Shown: positions 32,104 to 42,418, counted from the stretch's first letter. The stretch is 64,000 nt of DNA from Novosphingobium barchaimii LL02 (GCF_001046635.1 NZ_KQ130452.1:794668-858667); one strand, 5' to 3'. Notes: generated by a model from the sequence alone, not told the origin. Numbers and translations are program-made.

Positions 32104-34436
32104 CAGAACGCCTGCCCGATCGATACGTAGAGATTGAAACGCGACTCGCCTGGTTTGCGGCCGATGGGAGTGGCGATGTCGAGGCGCATAGGCCCGAAGT
32201 TAGTGTAGAAACGCCCGCCGATGCCGACGCCGTAGCGCAGATTGCTGAACTGCGGTGTAGTCTCGCGGTAGGCTTGGCCTGCGTCCACGAAAGCCACGAC
32301 CCCGTAGTTGCCGAAGCGGTAGCGTGCCTCGAACGATCCTTCGTTCAGGCTGCGGCCGCCCACCGGGTTCCGGTCGGGCGCTTGCTCACCCAAGGCCTGA
32401 TAGGCATATCCGCGTACCGAGCCGCCGCCGCCAGCATAGAGGCGCCGCGAGGGAGCGATGTCGAAAAGGCCCGCGCCCTGGATCGTACCGAAGCGCACAC
32501 GGCCTGCCAAAACGATACTGTCATTTATGGGGTAATAGGTCGAAGCGTCGATACGTGCTCGGACGTAAGGATCGAAGCCCCCTCGCACTGTAGCTTCCGG
32601 CTGTACCAAGGCGGTCACACGGTAACCCTTGGTTGGGTTGAGCAAGTCGTCCGATGTGTCGAAACCGACCTGACCGTTCACGCCCGCAACGTAATATGTG
32701 TTGCGCTTTCGGCCGCCCGTGGCGGCGTCATAGTCGGTTTCCGCAGTGCCGAGAAACTCGACGCCGAATGCATAAGTATAACGCTTTTGCCAGATCGGCG
32801 TTGAATCCCGGGCAATTCGCGCTGCCAATCGGCCGGTGTAGGCGCTGTAGGCGTCGTAATCGTTGTGGAACGCCTCTGCGACGATCTCCAGCGTGCGATC
32901 GCGCTTGCCGGAGTTGGAGCGGCGGAACGTAACACCCGCACCCTGCTGCCGGGTGCCGGCAATGGCATGGGCGATCAGCGCGCCCTCGGGCGGGAACATG
33001 TTTCGGTGGGTCCAGTTCGCCTGCGCGGTAATGCCTTCACCGGCGGCAAAGCCCAGCGAGCCGGCGATGGTGCGCGGCGGGCCGGCGTCCTGTTTTACGT
33101 GCAAGGTAACGTATTGTGTGCCGTCCCCCGCATCCTCACCGGTCTTCTGCGGTTCTACCGCCACGGTCGAAAACAGGTTCGTAGCGATGAGCGCCTTGCG
33201 CAGATCATCGACCTTACGGCTGTCATAGATTTGTCCGCGCTTGAAACGGGACAACACCTGAATGTGCTTGGCGTCGAAGGCGAGATCTCCATCGGTGACG
33301 AAACCACCGAAGCGGCCGCGCGGGCCGACCGTCACCGGCAACGTGTAGGCGCCTTCACCGGTCACCTGATCAAGCAGGATATCGCGCTCGCCAACGGCTG
33401 CAAAAGGATATCCGTTCTCTGGCAGCGCGACTGCGATCTGCGCCTCGGCCCCTTGCACGCGCTCAGCCACGATCGGTTCACCGACCTTGAGCGCGAAGTT
33501 GTCGGCCACAAGATTGGCCGGTTCTGTCGGGTCGGCCTTCAGAATGATGTCGGAGAAAACATAGCGCTTGCCGGGGGTCACCGCGATGACCGCCCCCAGC
33601 GCGGGTTTTGCCTGATCTACAGGGGGCTCGAGCCGGGTCCGCACCACCGGGCTGTACCAGCCTTGCGATGCCAGCACCGTTTCCATCAGCTGGCTGTCCT
33701 CGGTCAGGCGCGCGGATACCATCGCGGTATTAGCGGCCTTGCCGTCGCCCTTTTCAAGCGCGGAGAGGGACTTGAATTCGCCTTTCAGGTCAGCGTCGGT
33801 TTCCTTGTCGGCAAGGTCGAGCCCTTGCAAATCAAGGTGATAGCGAACCTCGACGTCCTTTTCATCCCTCGGCGCATCGTCCGCAAACTGGACGGGTGCC
33901 ACCTCGAACTGCTCGAGCGGGGGGAGCGGCGCGGCCAGCTCGGTGTCGCGAACCGGAGCGTCGCCGACTGCTTCGACCGCATCACCGTCCGCCAAGGCAG
34001 GATCACCTAGCGGGACGGCCTCGGCCGTTTCCGGATTGGCGCCGGACTGTTCCCCCGCGAGCCGCCGCTCGAAAGCGTCGATAGATTCGAGGGGCTTGTT
34101 AAGTTCTGCATCATTGGCCGCATCTAGCGGCGGCACGGCAGCGTTGAACTCATCGTCAGGGATGATGGGATCGACCTGCGGTTGCAGCGGTGGTTCGGCA
34201 GGCGGCGGAGGCACCGGCACCTTGCCGGCTTCCAGTGTGTCAGCAGGTGCGCCGCTGTCCGTAACTGCCCTGTTCTGCTTCGCCGGAGCGACGGCCTTGT
34301 CCGGCATATCCTGCGCCGCGACCGGGGCGGCGACGGACATGGCGGCGACGGCGAGCGTGAAGGCAAGCGCCCCACTTGCGCAGCCATCGCGCAAACGCAG
34401 GGAACAAGCCGTCCGGTGGTCAATTAGCCTAAACAT
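32103..34436 (-). CDS. tamA: Outer-membrane assembly factor TamA (BamA family)
   Basis: A 777-residue Omp85 protein: signal peptide ending PVAAQD (about residue 42), about 140 residues of Pro/Ala/Asp/Glu-rich linker, POTRA domains, then a 16-strand barrel with the Omp85 motif SVRGY (GGGGSVRGYAYQ), ending in Phe (VSIGQAF) as expected for a BAM substrate. The low-complexity extension before the first POTRA is longer than in E. coli TamA. The ATG at 34436 is preferred over a TTG two codons upstream. tamB follows with a TGATG overlap. Confidence 0.9.
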   Translation of the reverse strand: MFRLIDHRTACSLRLRDGCASGALAFTLAVAAMSVAAPVAAQDMPDKAVAPAKQNRAVTDSGAPADTLEAGKVPVPPPPAEPPLQPQVDPIIPDDEFNAAVPPLDAANDAELNKPLESIDAFERRLAGEQSGANPETAEAVPLGDPALADGDAVEAVGDAPVRDTELAAPLPPLEQFEVAPVQFADDAPRDEKDVEVRYHLDLQGLDLADKETDADLKGEFKSLSALEKGDGKAANTAMVSARLTEDSQLMETVLASQGWYSPVVRTRLEPPVDQAKPALGAVIAVTPGKRYVFSDIILKADPTEPANLVADNFALKVGEPIVAERVQGAEAQIAVALPENGYPFAAVGERDILLDQVTGEGAYTLPVTVGPRGRFGGFVTDGDLAFDAKHIQVLSRFKRGQIYDSRKVDDLRKALIATNLFSTVAVEPQKTGEDAGDGTQYVTLHVKQDAGPPRTIAGSLGFAAGEGITAQANWTHRNMFPPEGALIAHAIAGTRQQGAGVTFRRSNSGKRDRTLEIVAEAFHNDYDAYSAYTGRLAARIARDSTPIWQKRYTYAFGVEFLGTAETDYDAATGGRKRNTYYVAGVNGQVGFDTSDDLLNPTKGYRVTALVQPEATVRGGFDPYVRARIDASTYYPINDSIVLAGRVRFGTIQGAGLFDIAPSRRLYAGGGGSVRGYAYQALGEQAPDRNPVGGRSLNEGSFEARYRFGNYGVVAFVDAGQAYRETTPQFSNLRYGVGIGGRFYTNFGPMRLDIATPIGRKPGESRFNLYVSIGQAF

Positions 34437-34540
34437 GAGCAACGCGACGAATCACCCCTTTGCCGGACCGAGATGCCCGGCCCCTCCTGAAAATGCCTAT
34501 CGCATTGCAACAGCGAAAGTTCCCTCGTTCACACAGGCCG

Positions 34541-35641
34541 ATGATGAATAACGCAAATTCGACCGGAGATGAACCTCGCTTGGCCGGTTCCGAGTTTGCA
34601 GCAAAAGTGACGCCTGGCGCCGATGCGAACACCCCGTGGGCCATGCCGCTGGCAGCCTGGGTACGGGTCGTGAAACGGGTGTGGGTCATGGTGGGCTTTC
34701 ACGAACTGGGGCTGCTTTCCGCCGGACTGGCGTTCTACACCTTCCTCGCGCTCACTCCGCTGATTGCCGCGACCGTCATGGTCTATGGTCTCGTTGCAGA
34801 TGTGGGCATGGTGCGCAAGCAGATGGCCAGCATCGTCGAGGTTGTCCCCGCCGATGTCGCCCACCTGCTGGAAGAACAGTTGATGCGTATTATCTCGACT
34901 AATTCCGGCGTAACCGGCCTTGCGCTGGTGATCGCGCTGTTTTTCGCCGTCTACGGCGGCATGCGAGCAGCCGGCGGGATGATGAGCGCGCTCAACATTA
35001 TCAACGAGGAACGCGAAACGCGCGGCTTCTTCGTCAAGACCTTTCGAACCGGCGGCCTGACCCTCGCGGCAGTCCTGCTGGCACTCACGGGCGTACTCTC
35101 GGGCGGCGTCTTCGCCTGGCTTCAGATACAGACCAGCGTCTATCTCGGCGGCGTAACGCAATTGCTCTTCAAGATCCTCACCTGGATTTTCGCCGTCGCT
35201 CTCGGCAGTTCGGGATTCGCGCTGATAATGCGCTACGGCCCAGACCGCCGCCCAGCCAAGTGGCGCTGGCTGGCGCCGGGTTCGCTGCTTGCGACTTTGC
35301 TGTGGCTGGCGGTCTCGTTCGGCTTCTCGCTCTATGTTGCCTATATCTCGGACTACAATGCCACGTACGGCTCGCTTTCTGCCATCGTGGTGTTCCTGAT
35401 GTGGCTGTTCCTTTCTGCCTATGGCGTATTGCTCGGCGCATTGCTCAATGCCGAGATCGAACGCCAGACCTTCTGCGATACCACCACTGGGCCCACTCGC
35501 CCGCCGGGCGAGCGCGGTGCAGTGCTTGCCGACGTGGTCGACGATTTGGTGCCGTCCGCCGAGCAACTGGAAAAGCGCAAGCGCCGCCGGGCAGAGGCCG
35601 AACGGCGCCGGGCGGACAGGATGTTCAGCACGCAGAAATAG
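34541..35641 (+). CDS. YihY/BrkB-type inner-membrane protein
   Basis: A 366-residue protein with about six membrane helices of the YihY family. Typical segments are SAGLAFYTFLALTPLIAA near residue 62 and YISDYNATYGSLSAIVVFLMWLFLSAYGVLLGA near residue 270, followed by LLNAEIERQ. These proteins were once annotated as ribonuclease BN, which is wrong; their function is unknown. The tail is a basic helix (KRKRRRAEAERRR). Two ATGs in tandem open the gene; the ribosome site is weak. Divergent from tamA. Confidence 0.85.
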   Translation: MMNNANSTGDEPRLAGSEFAAKVTPGADANTPWAMPLAAWVRVVKRVWVMVGFHELGLLSAGLAFYTFLALTPLIAATVMVYGLVADVGMVRKQMASIVEVVPADVAHLLEEQLMRIISTNSGVTGLALVIALFFAVYGGMRAAGGMMSALNIINEERETRGFFVKTFRTGGLTLAAVLLALTGVLSGGVFAWLQIQTSVYLGGVTQLLFKILTWIFAVALGSSGFALIMRYGPDRRPAKWRWLAPGSLLATLLWLAVSFGFSLYVAYISDYNATYGSLSAIVVFLMWLFLSAYGVLLGALLNAEIERQTFCDTTTGPTRPPGERGAVLADVVDDLVPSAEQLEKRKRRRAEAERRRADRMFSTQK

Positions 35642-35799
35642 GCGCCGCAGCTTTCACCCTTTGTCGCGCACTTACCCGTTATCGTGCCCGCGATGACCCG
35701 GAGAGCCGGTTGATGCGAACGCCCCGGAGCGCCTAGCTACAGCGCAACTGCATAGGGGCTGCATCCAATCCGCGGCGGTGCGAGAGAAAGGTCAAAAAG

Positions 35800-36636
35800 A
35801 TGAACGATGTTCTCGGCTATAGCGGCAAGCGCGTGATCGTCAGCGGCTGCTTCTCTGGCATGGGCGAGGCGACTGCGAAACTGTTGGTCTCGCTTGGCGC
35901 CGAAGTTCATGGCTTCGACTTCGAGCAAAGCAGCGTGCCGCTGGCATCGTTCACAAAGATCGACCTACGCGATCCGTCCACGATCGAGGTTGCGGTTGCC
36001 GGCGTCGGCGGCAAGGTGGATGCATTGTTCAACTGCGCTGGCCTGCCAGGGGGAGGCGGTTTCCCGCCGATGGACACGATGAAGGTTAACTTCCTGGGCA
36101 CCCGCCACCTGACCGATCAGGTCGTCCCGCTGATGGGAGCGAAGGGCGCCATCGTCTCCATCGCCTCTACCGGGGGCCTCGGCTGGAGCCGCCGTATTCC
36201 CATACACATGCAGCTACTGGCGACGCAGGGCTTTCAGGCCGGTCTCGAATGGTGCGAGGCCAACCTTGAGCACGTGGCTGAGGGCTATGCGTTCTCCAAG
36301 GAAGCAGTGATCGTCTGGACCCAATTGATGGGCGCGCGGCTCATCAAGAAGGGCATCCGCATCAACTGCTCGCTGCCCTCTCCCACCCAGACGCCGATGA
36401 TGGCGACCTTCCACGCGACCTCAGGCAAGGAAGTGGTGGACGCCGCCGCCGAACCGCTCGGCCGCTATACCACCGCAGAAGAGCAGGCCGGTCCGCTGGT
36501 GCTGATCAATTCCGCCCTCGCCGGCGTCGTCAACGGTGTAGTCCTGCCCGTCGACGGCGGCTTCATGGGCGGTCTAGCCACGGGGCAGGTCGACATAACC
36601 AAGATGATGAACGCGCCTAGGAAACAGGACGCATGA
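35800..36636 (+). CDS. Short-chain dehydrogenase/reductase
   Basis: A 278-residue Rossmann-fold oxidoreductase. It has the nucleotide motif GCFSGMG (residues 16-22) after RVIVS, the NCAG motif, an active-site serine in IASTGG, and Y-A-F-S-K with the catalytic Tyr and Lys. The closest type I recognise is the 3-alpha-hydroxysteroid / coniferyl-alcohol dehydrogenase branch; substrate cannot be assigned. The C terminus GGFMGGLATGQ is typical. A GAGAGAAAGG lies before the ATG. A crotonase gene follows 187 bases downstream, so both may serve degradation of an aromatic or steroid-like compound. Confidence 0.85.
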   Translation: MNDVLGYSGKRVIVSGCFSGMGEATAKLLVSLGAEVHGFDFEQSSVPLASFTKIDLRDPSTIEVAVAGVGGKVDALFNCAGLPGGGGFPPMDTMKVNFLGTRHLTDQVVPLMGAKGAIVSIASTGGLGWSRRIPIHMQLLATQGFQAGLEWCEANLEHVAEGYAFSKEAVIVWTQLMGARLIKKGIRINCSLPSPTQTPMMATFHATSGKEVVDAAAEPLGRYTTAEEQAGPLVLINSALAGVVNGVVLPVDGGFMGGLATGQVDITKMMNAPRKQDA

Positions 36637-36823
36637 CGCCCCGATCTCATAAGGCGTGCTAGCGCCGCAAGGCGACCACCGCTCGCGGGCGGCCCTGATG
36701 ATGTAATGCTCTCCGGGCGGGAAACAGAACCATTGCGGCGCGCGCCATGCAGGAATTGAATTGTGTAGCCGGTCTTACGGGCTATCCCCTTGCGATCCGG
36801 CGTGAACGACATGGCAAGGCGAG

Positions 36824-37630
36824 ATGATGGACGAGGCGGTACTCTACGAAATCGACGATAAAGGCATCGTCCTTCTTACACTAAACCGGCCTGCCTTGCG
36901 CAATCCCATCTCTGACCCGGAGGTGATCGAAGCATTGCTCGCAGCCCTTGCCTACCTCGAAGCCGATCCTGCGGCACGCGTCGCAATCCTGACCGGGGCC
37001 GGCAAGGGCTTCTCCTCGGGCGGGGATATCAACCAGATGAAGCCGGGCGGCAATCTCAATTCCGGCTCTCCGGCGGTGACCCGCCTGAATTACAAGCGCG
37101 GGATCCAGCGCCTGCCGCTCGCCTTCGCGGCGCTCGAAGTGCCCGTGATCGCGGCGGTCAACGGTGCCGCCATGGGCGCGGGATGCGACCTCACCTGCAT
37201 GTGCGATCTGCGCATAGCGGGCGAGAGCGCGAAGTTTGCCGAAAGCTTCGTCAAACTTGGCCTGATCGCGGGCGATGGCGGCTCCTGGCTCCTCCCGCGC
37301 GTCGTCGGCTGGTCGAAAGCCGCTGAGATGGCGCTCACCGGTGACCCCATCGACGCGGCCGAAGCACTTGCCTGCGGCCTCGTCAGCCGCGTGGTTCCGG
37401 ACGGTGAACTTATGAATGCCGCCCGCGCGCTGGCCCTCCGCATCGCCGTCAATCCTCCCCACGCAGTCCGCATGACTAAACGCCTGCTATGGGAAGGCCG
37501 CCGCGCCGACCTCGCCTCGTTGCTGGAGATGGCCTCAGCGATGCAAGCCGCCGCCCACGCCACCGCAGATCACGCGGAAGCCGTAACCGCTTTTCTCGAA
37601 AAACGGCCGCCGGAATTCAAAGGTTCTTGA
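36824..37630 (+). CDS. Enoyl-CoA hydratase/isomerase (crotonase) family protein
   Basis: A 268-residue crotonase. The oxyanion-hole regions are present (GFSSGGDINQM near 65 and AAMGAGCDLTCMCD near 117). In the active-site stretch AESFVKLGLIAGDGGSWLLPR, the first catalytic glutamate of classical hydratases (QPE) is missing, and an Asp occupies the position seen in PaaG-like isomerases (GLIPD-GG). It is therefore more likely an isomerase or other crotonase than a plain hydratase. An AAGGCGAG precedes tandem ATGs. Starts 10 bases before the ribBX frame opens, so it could be co-transcribed with the riboflavin genes. Confidence 0.85.
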   Translation: MMDEAVLYEIDDKGIVLLTLNRPALRNPISDPEVIEALLAALAYLEADPAARVAILTGAGKGFSSGGDINQMKPGGNLNSGSPAVTRLNYKRGIQRLPLAFAALEVPVIAAVNGAAMGAGCDLTCMCDLRIAGESAKFAESFVKLGLIAGDGGSWLLPRVVGWSKAAEMALTGDPIDAAEALACGLVSRVVPDGELMNAARALALRIAVNPPHAVRMTKRLLWEGRRADLASLLEMASAMQAAAHATADHAEAVTAFLEKRPPEFKGS

Positions 37631-37651
37631 TTTCAATGTGTGCCGATCCTA

Positions 37652-37680
37652 TCCATGTCACATCGTAATGTGCGAATGGA
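37652..37680 (+). promoter_or_regulatory. Palindrome at the start of ribBX
   Basis: Nested inverted repeats, TCCAT..CACAT-CGTA-ATGTG..ATGGA, directly upstream of the preferred start codon at 37688. In DNA it looks like an operator half-site pair; in RNA it would fold over the possible upstream starts. No FMN riboswitch is visible in this region. Confidence 0.4.
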
Positions 37681-37687
37681 CATTTCA

Positions 37688-38998
37688 ATGGCTACCGATG
37701 TGATCGACAAGGTGCGCAAGCTTATTTCCGAGGGCGGCATGAGCAAGGCCGGTCTCGCCCGCGCCGCAGGCCTCCACGCCAACACCCTGCGCGACTGCAC
37801 CGAGCCTGACTGGAACCCTACCTCCGAAACCCTCGGTAAACTTGAGCGCGTCCTGTTCGCCAATGACGACCGCGAAGTGCTGGTGCCCATAGAAGAGATC
37901 ATCGACGAAGCCCGCAACGGGCGCATGTTCATCCTGGTGGACGATGAGGACCGCGAGAACGAGGGCGACCTCGTAATCCCCGCTCAGATGGCGACTCCCG
38001 CCGCCGTCAACTTCATGGCGACGCACGGCCGCGGCCTGATCTGCCTAACGCTCACCACCCAGCGCGCCGACGAACTCGGCCTGGACCTCATGAGCCGCAA
38101 CAACGGCACCCGCCACGAAACCGCCTTCACCGTGTCGATCGAAGCGCGCGAGGGCGTCACCACGGGCATCTCCGCCGGTGACCGCGCCCGCACCATCTCC
38201 GTCGCCATCGACGGTACCAAGACTCGCGACGATATCGTCACGCCCGGCCACGTCTTCCCCCTGCGCGCCCGCGACGGCGGCGTTTTGGTACGCGCCGGGC
38301 ACACCGAAGCTGCCGTGGACATCTCGCGCCTCGCCGGGCTCAATCCCTCGGGCGTGATCTGCGAGATCATGCGCGATGATGGCACGATGGCCCGCATGGA
38401 CGATCTGGTCGGGTTCGCCCGCATGCACGACCTCAAGATCGGCACGATCCGCGACCTCATCGCCTATCGCCGCCGTCATGACCGCATGATCGAGAAGCGC
38501 AACGAAATCACGTTCCATTCGCGCAATGGCGGCGACTGGATCGCACGCTCGTACTTCAACCGCGCAACCGGTGACGAAACCGTGGCGCTGGTGAAGGGGC
38601 GCATCGACCCCAACCAGCCCACGTTGGTGCGCATGCACACGCTTTCCCTCTTCGCCGACATTTTCGGCGAGGACACCGGCGACCGCTCCGAACTCCTCCA
38701 GCGCTCGATGAACATGATCGCCGAGGAAGGAACGGGCGTCATCGTCGTCATCAATCGGCCCATGAACAAGCTGATGTCCAAGGTGATGGACATCAAGCAG
38801 GAGTTCCGCGCCGGCGGCACCCCGGACCTTGAGGAACTGCGCGATTACGGCGTCGGCGCGCAAATCCTGGCGGAGCTTGGTATCCACGACATGGTCCTGC
38901 TGACCAACACACACCATTCCCTTGTCGCGCTGGAAGGCTATGGGCTGAATATCGTCGGCGAACGTCCCATCGTCGACACCATCGAAGGATCGAACTGA
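37688..38998 (+). CDS. ribB: HTH-RibB fusion with degenerate RibA-like domain (RibBX type)
   Basis: A 436-residue fusion. Residues 5-55 form an HTH-like module ([18 protein letters not shown]). Next comes 3,4-dihydroxy-2-butanone-4-phosphate synthase with [22 protein letters not shown] and [10 protein letters not shown], which supplies the four-carbon unit of riboflavin. The last 165 residues resemble GTP cyclohydrolase II, but the zinc cysteines are all lost ([18 protein letters not shown] where RibA has C-x2-GD...C-x-C), so this half cannot be an active RibA. Starts at 37655 and 37676 are also possible; none has a good ribosome site. ribH follows after 2 bases. Confidence 0.85.
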   Translation: MATDVIDKVRKLISEGGMSKAGLARAAGLHANTLRDCTEPDWNPTSETLGKLERVLFANDDREVLVPIEEIIDEARNGRMFILVDDEDRENEGDLVIPAQMATPAAVNFMATHGRGLICLTLTTQRADELGLDLMSRNNGTRHETAFTVSIEAREGVTTGISAGDRARTISVAIDGTKTRDDIVTPGHVFPLRARDGGVLVRAGHTEAAVDISRLAGLNPSGVICEIMRDDGTMARMDDLVGFARMHDLKIGTIRDLIAYRRRHDRMIEKRNEITFHSRNGGDWIARSYFNRATGDETVALVKGRIDPNQPTLVRMHTLSLFADIFGEDTGDRSELLQRSMNMIAEEGTGVIVVINRPMNKLMSKVMDIKQEFRAGGTPDLEELRDYGVGAQILAELGIHDMVLLTNTHHSLVALEGYGLNIVGERPIVDTIEGSN

Positions 38999-39000
38999 CC

Positions 39001-39423
39001 ATGGCCCGTTTCCTCATCGTCGAAGCCCGCTTCTACGACCACCTCAACGACATGCTGATCGCCGGCGCCAAGGCTGCGCTCAAGGCTGCCGGGCACAAGG
39101 CTGAGGTCATCACTGTCCCCGGCGCGCTGGAAATCCCGGCGGCCATCTCACTCGCCGACGCTACCGGCGATTATGACGGCTACGTCGCCATCGGCGTGGT
39201 CATCCGCGGCGAGACTTACCACTTCGAAATCGTCGCGGGCGAAAGTGCGCGCGGCATCATGGCTCTGACCATGGACGGCATTGCGATCGGCAACGGCATC
39301 CTGACCGTCGAGAACGAAGATCAGGCGTCCGTGCGCGCTGATTCTACGCAGAAGGACAAGGGCGGCGAAGCCGCGCGCGCAGCAGTCGCCCTTTACGATT
39401 TGAAGGAACGCTTCGGCGCCTGA
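39001..39423 (+). CDS. ribH: 6,7-dimethyl-8-ribityllumazine synthase
   Basis: A 140-residue lumazine synthase that condenses the RibB product with the pyrimidine intermediate. It has [10 protein letters not shown] (about residues 40-49), [18 protein letters not shown] with the catalytic His, and [13 protein letters not shown] in the C-terminal half. It is two bases after the HTH-RibBX stop and ends in a terminator. The other riboflavin genes (ribA, ribD, ribE) are not in this window. Confidence 0.96.
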   Translation: MARFLIVEARFYDHLNDMLIAGAKAALKAAGHKAEVITVPGALEIPAAISLADATGDYDGYVAIGVVIRGETYHFEIVAGESARGIMALTMDGIAIGNGILTVENEDQASVRADSTQKDKGGEAARAAVALYDLKERFGA

Positions 39424-39437
39424 CACCCCGATTCCCA

Positions 39438-39478
39438 AAAAAGGCCAGCGCTGCCAATTTCAGAGCGGTGGCCTTTTT
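39438..39478 (+). terminator. Rho-independent terminator after ribH
   Basis: Arms AAAAAGGCCA (39438-39447) and TGGCCTTTTT (39469-39478), with additional pairing inside, end in a T run 15-55 bases after the ribH stop. Confidence 0.8.
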
Positions 39479-39487
39479 GCATCTAAT

Positions 39488-39638
39488 AGACCGTTTGAGA
39501 ATGGGCTTTGCCCATTCTGCCGCACCAGCCCACTCCCCCACTCGGCCACCCAACGGCAGTATTCTATGGGTGGCCGGATGGGGGAGTGGGCTGGTGTCGC
39601 ATTCAAAATGCACCCTTCTGCGCATTTTCAAACGGTCT
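39488..39638. repeat. 151-base structured inverted-repeat element (MITE-like)
   Basis: Terminal inverted repeats AGACCGTTTGA and TCAAACGGTCT bound the element. A long second pair (39522-39553 region with 39566-39595), including CCAGCCCACTCCCCCA and TGGGGGAGTGGGCTGG, forms the central stem. Each side also has its own small hairpin: GAATGGG-CTTTG-CCCATTC on the left and AAAATGC...GCATTTT on the right. It carries no ORF. CTAAT and CTAAC flank the ends, a possible imperfect target duplication. It looks like a non-autonomous mobile or REP-type repeat. Confidence 0.7.
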
Positions 39639-39951
39639 CTAACATCGTAAGTATTTATACTAATACCTGTCTACGTAGCCCTAACTAAAATCGAAATCGT
39701 TCATCTTTGCGCAATTCGGCAATGCTAATTCGCTCCTGATGAAATGTTCACATCTAGGACATTGTCAAATTTGCGGTTTTCAATCCTCCGGATTGATGTA
39801 GTCGCAATGCAGCTGTCTCCAATTTTGATCTAAAATGGAGATATCTCTAAAGATAATCTACGCCATCCGAAATGGCGGGGTCGCTAACCAAGGCTCGGGG
39901 GTTCCGGGCCCCGGTATGGGGATATCCCCTTACCCGTTGGAGAACACTTGG
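39639..39951. other. AT-richer stretch without a supported gene
   Basis: About 310 bases of visibly lower GC than the rest of the window. It contains a TCAATCC-TCC-GGATTGA hairpin (39780-39796) and a CTCC...GGAG hairpin (about 39818-39840), which could be leader structures for the following small ORF. No coding sequence is convincing. Confidence 0.4.
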
Positions 39952-40116
39952 GTGAACAAGGACGAAAATGCGAAATCGCTACTGGCGGAGCTTGAAGCAC
40001 GCCTGATCGACATGGAATCACTGGGAGCGCTGGTAGCAGCCGCCCATCTCGACTCGGCGATCGTATCGCTATGTCGGGAGTTCAACCTCCCACGCAAAGC
40101 ATCCGATACGGATTAG
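39952..40116 (+). CDS. Small hypothetical protein, 54 residues
   Basis: A short ORF starting at a GTG with GGAG 9 bases upstream. The product (NKDENAKSLLAELEARLIDM, then SLGALVAAAHLDSAIVSLC) is a soluble, helical-looking protein with no domain I know. The frame is open 39 codons further upstream, but that part has no protein character. It lies 186 bases ahead of a MarR-like gene in the same direction and may be co-expressed with it. Confidence 0.5.
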   Translation: MNKDENAKSLLAELEARLIDMESLGALVAAAHLDSAIVSLCREFNLPRKASDTD

Positions 40117-40302
40117 GCTAGGCAAGACGCCCGTGCGGATGACTGCTTATGGTTGTATCCGTGGTGAACGAAGCAGACTTGCGAAACCATCCGGATAATT
40201 ACCCCGGATAAACGCAGCTTTTCTCGCCACATTGGAAATAATCGCCGCGCGGATCATTTGCACTTTCAAAGTCGCGCGGCCTGCGACTGGTGACGCTATT
40301 CA

Positions 40303-40869
40303 ATGGAGAACACGGACCAGTTGATGCGCAACCGCGCGAAAGCGATTCGGTTGATCGGCATAGCCAACGAACTACTCGCAATGGCACGCGAACTGGAAAT
40401 CGGCGAAAGCTCCTCCGCCATTCCCGAATCCCTGTATGTAGGAGGAGACGCACGCGAAGGCGGGAAGCCTGCGGCTAGCCAAGACCACCCGATCTGGGTT
40501 GAACTGGCGCGCCAGGCTTATGAAGACAGACGCCGACGCACCAAGATCTTCCGGTCGGAGGAGCTGTTCGGCGAACCCGCCTGGGACATCCTGCTGGACT
40601 TGTTCATCGCCGCCAAGGAACGCCGCCGGGTGTCGGTGACCAGTTCATGCATCGGATCGGCGGTCCCGTCGACGACGGCGCTGCGCTGGATTGCGATACT
40701 GGAAAAACAGGGGCTCTTGGTGCGGGAAGCAGATCCTGGTGATGCGCGGCGGGTCTATGTCAAGTTGAGCGCACGGGGCTACGCCGCCATGCTCGAATAC
40801 TTCGCGTCCGCATCGCGGTCGGTCGTGCGATTGGATGATGCTACCAAGGATATTCAACTCCCGCGCTAA
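40303..40869 (+). CDS. MarR-like winged-helix regulator
   Basis: A 188-residue protein. The N-terminal 60 residues form a helix and linker (AKAIRLIGIANELLAMAREL). The C-terminal half is a MarR-type winged helix: PAWDILLDLFIAAKERRRVSVTSSC, then STTALRWIAILEKQGLLVREADPGDARRVYVKLSARG, where ALRWIAILE is the recognition helix and DARRVYVKLS the wing. Target genes are unknown. The stop lies 84 bases from the end of convergent eno. Ribosome site weak. Confidence 0.78.
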   Translation: MENTDQLMRNRAKAIRLIGIANELLAMARELEIGESSSAIPESLYVGGDAREGGKPAASQDHPIWVELARQAYEDRRRRTKIFRSEELFGEPAWDILLDLFIAAKERRRVSVTSSCIGSAVPSTTALRWIAILEKQGLLVREADPGDARRVYVKLSARGYAAMLEYFASASRSVVRLDDATKDIQLPR

Positions 40870-40904
40870 CGCCGGCAGGCCGGAAATCGGCGCGAGGGTA
40901 GCGG

Positions 40905-40933
40905 GTGTCCAGTGCCACAAAAGCACCGGACAC
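40905..40933. terminator. Hairpin between convergent MarR-like gene and eno
   Basis: GTGTCC (40905-40910) pairs with GGACAC (40928-40933), extended inward by GTG/CAC after one mismatch. There is no U tract; its place between two convergent genes suggests a shared terminator or mRNA end. Confidence 0.4.
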
Positions 40934-40953
40934 GCGCATCATGCTGTACGCGA

Positions 40954-42291
<1,338 letters not shown>

Positions 42292-42418
42292 TTAGCAGGG
42301 GAACTTCGCGTGGCAAGTTGCGTTGCAGCAATAACGGGCAAGTTGTGTTACTCTGTCCGCATATGGCTTATAAGGGATCAAATCCCGCGCCCAGGGCAGA
42401 ACAAGGAAGGATACCATT

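Noticed and set aside
36637-37687. FMN riboswitch upstream of the riboflavin genes
   Set aside because: The conserved FMN-element sequence blocks are not seen, and most of the interval is the crotonase gene.
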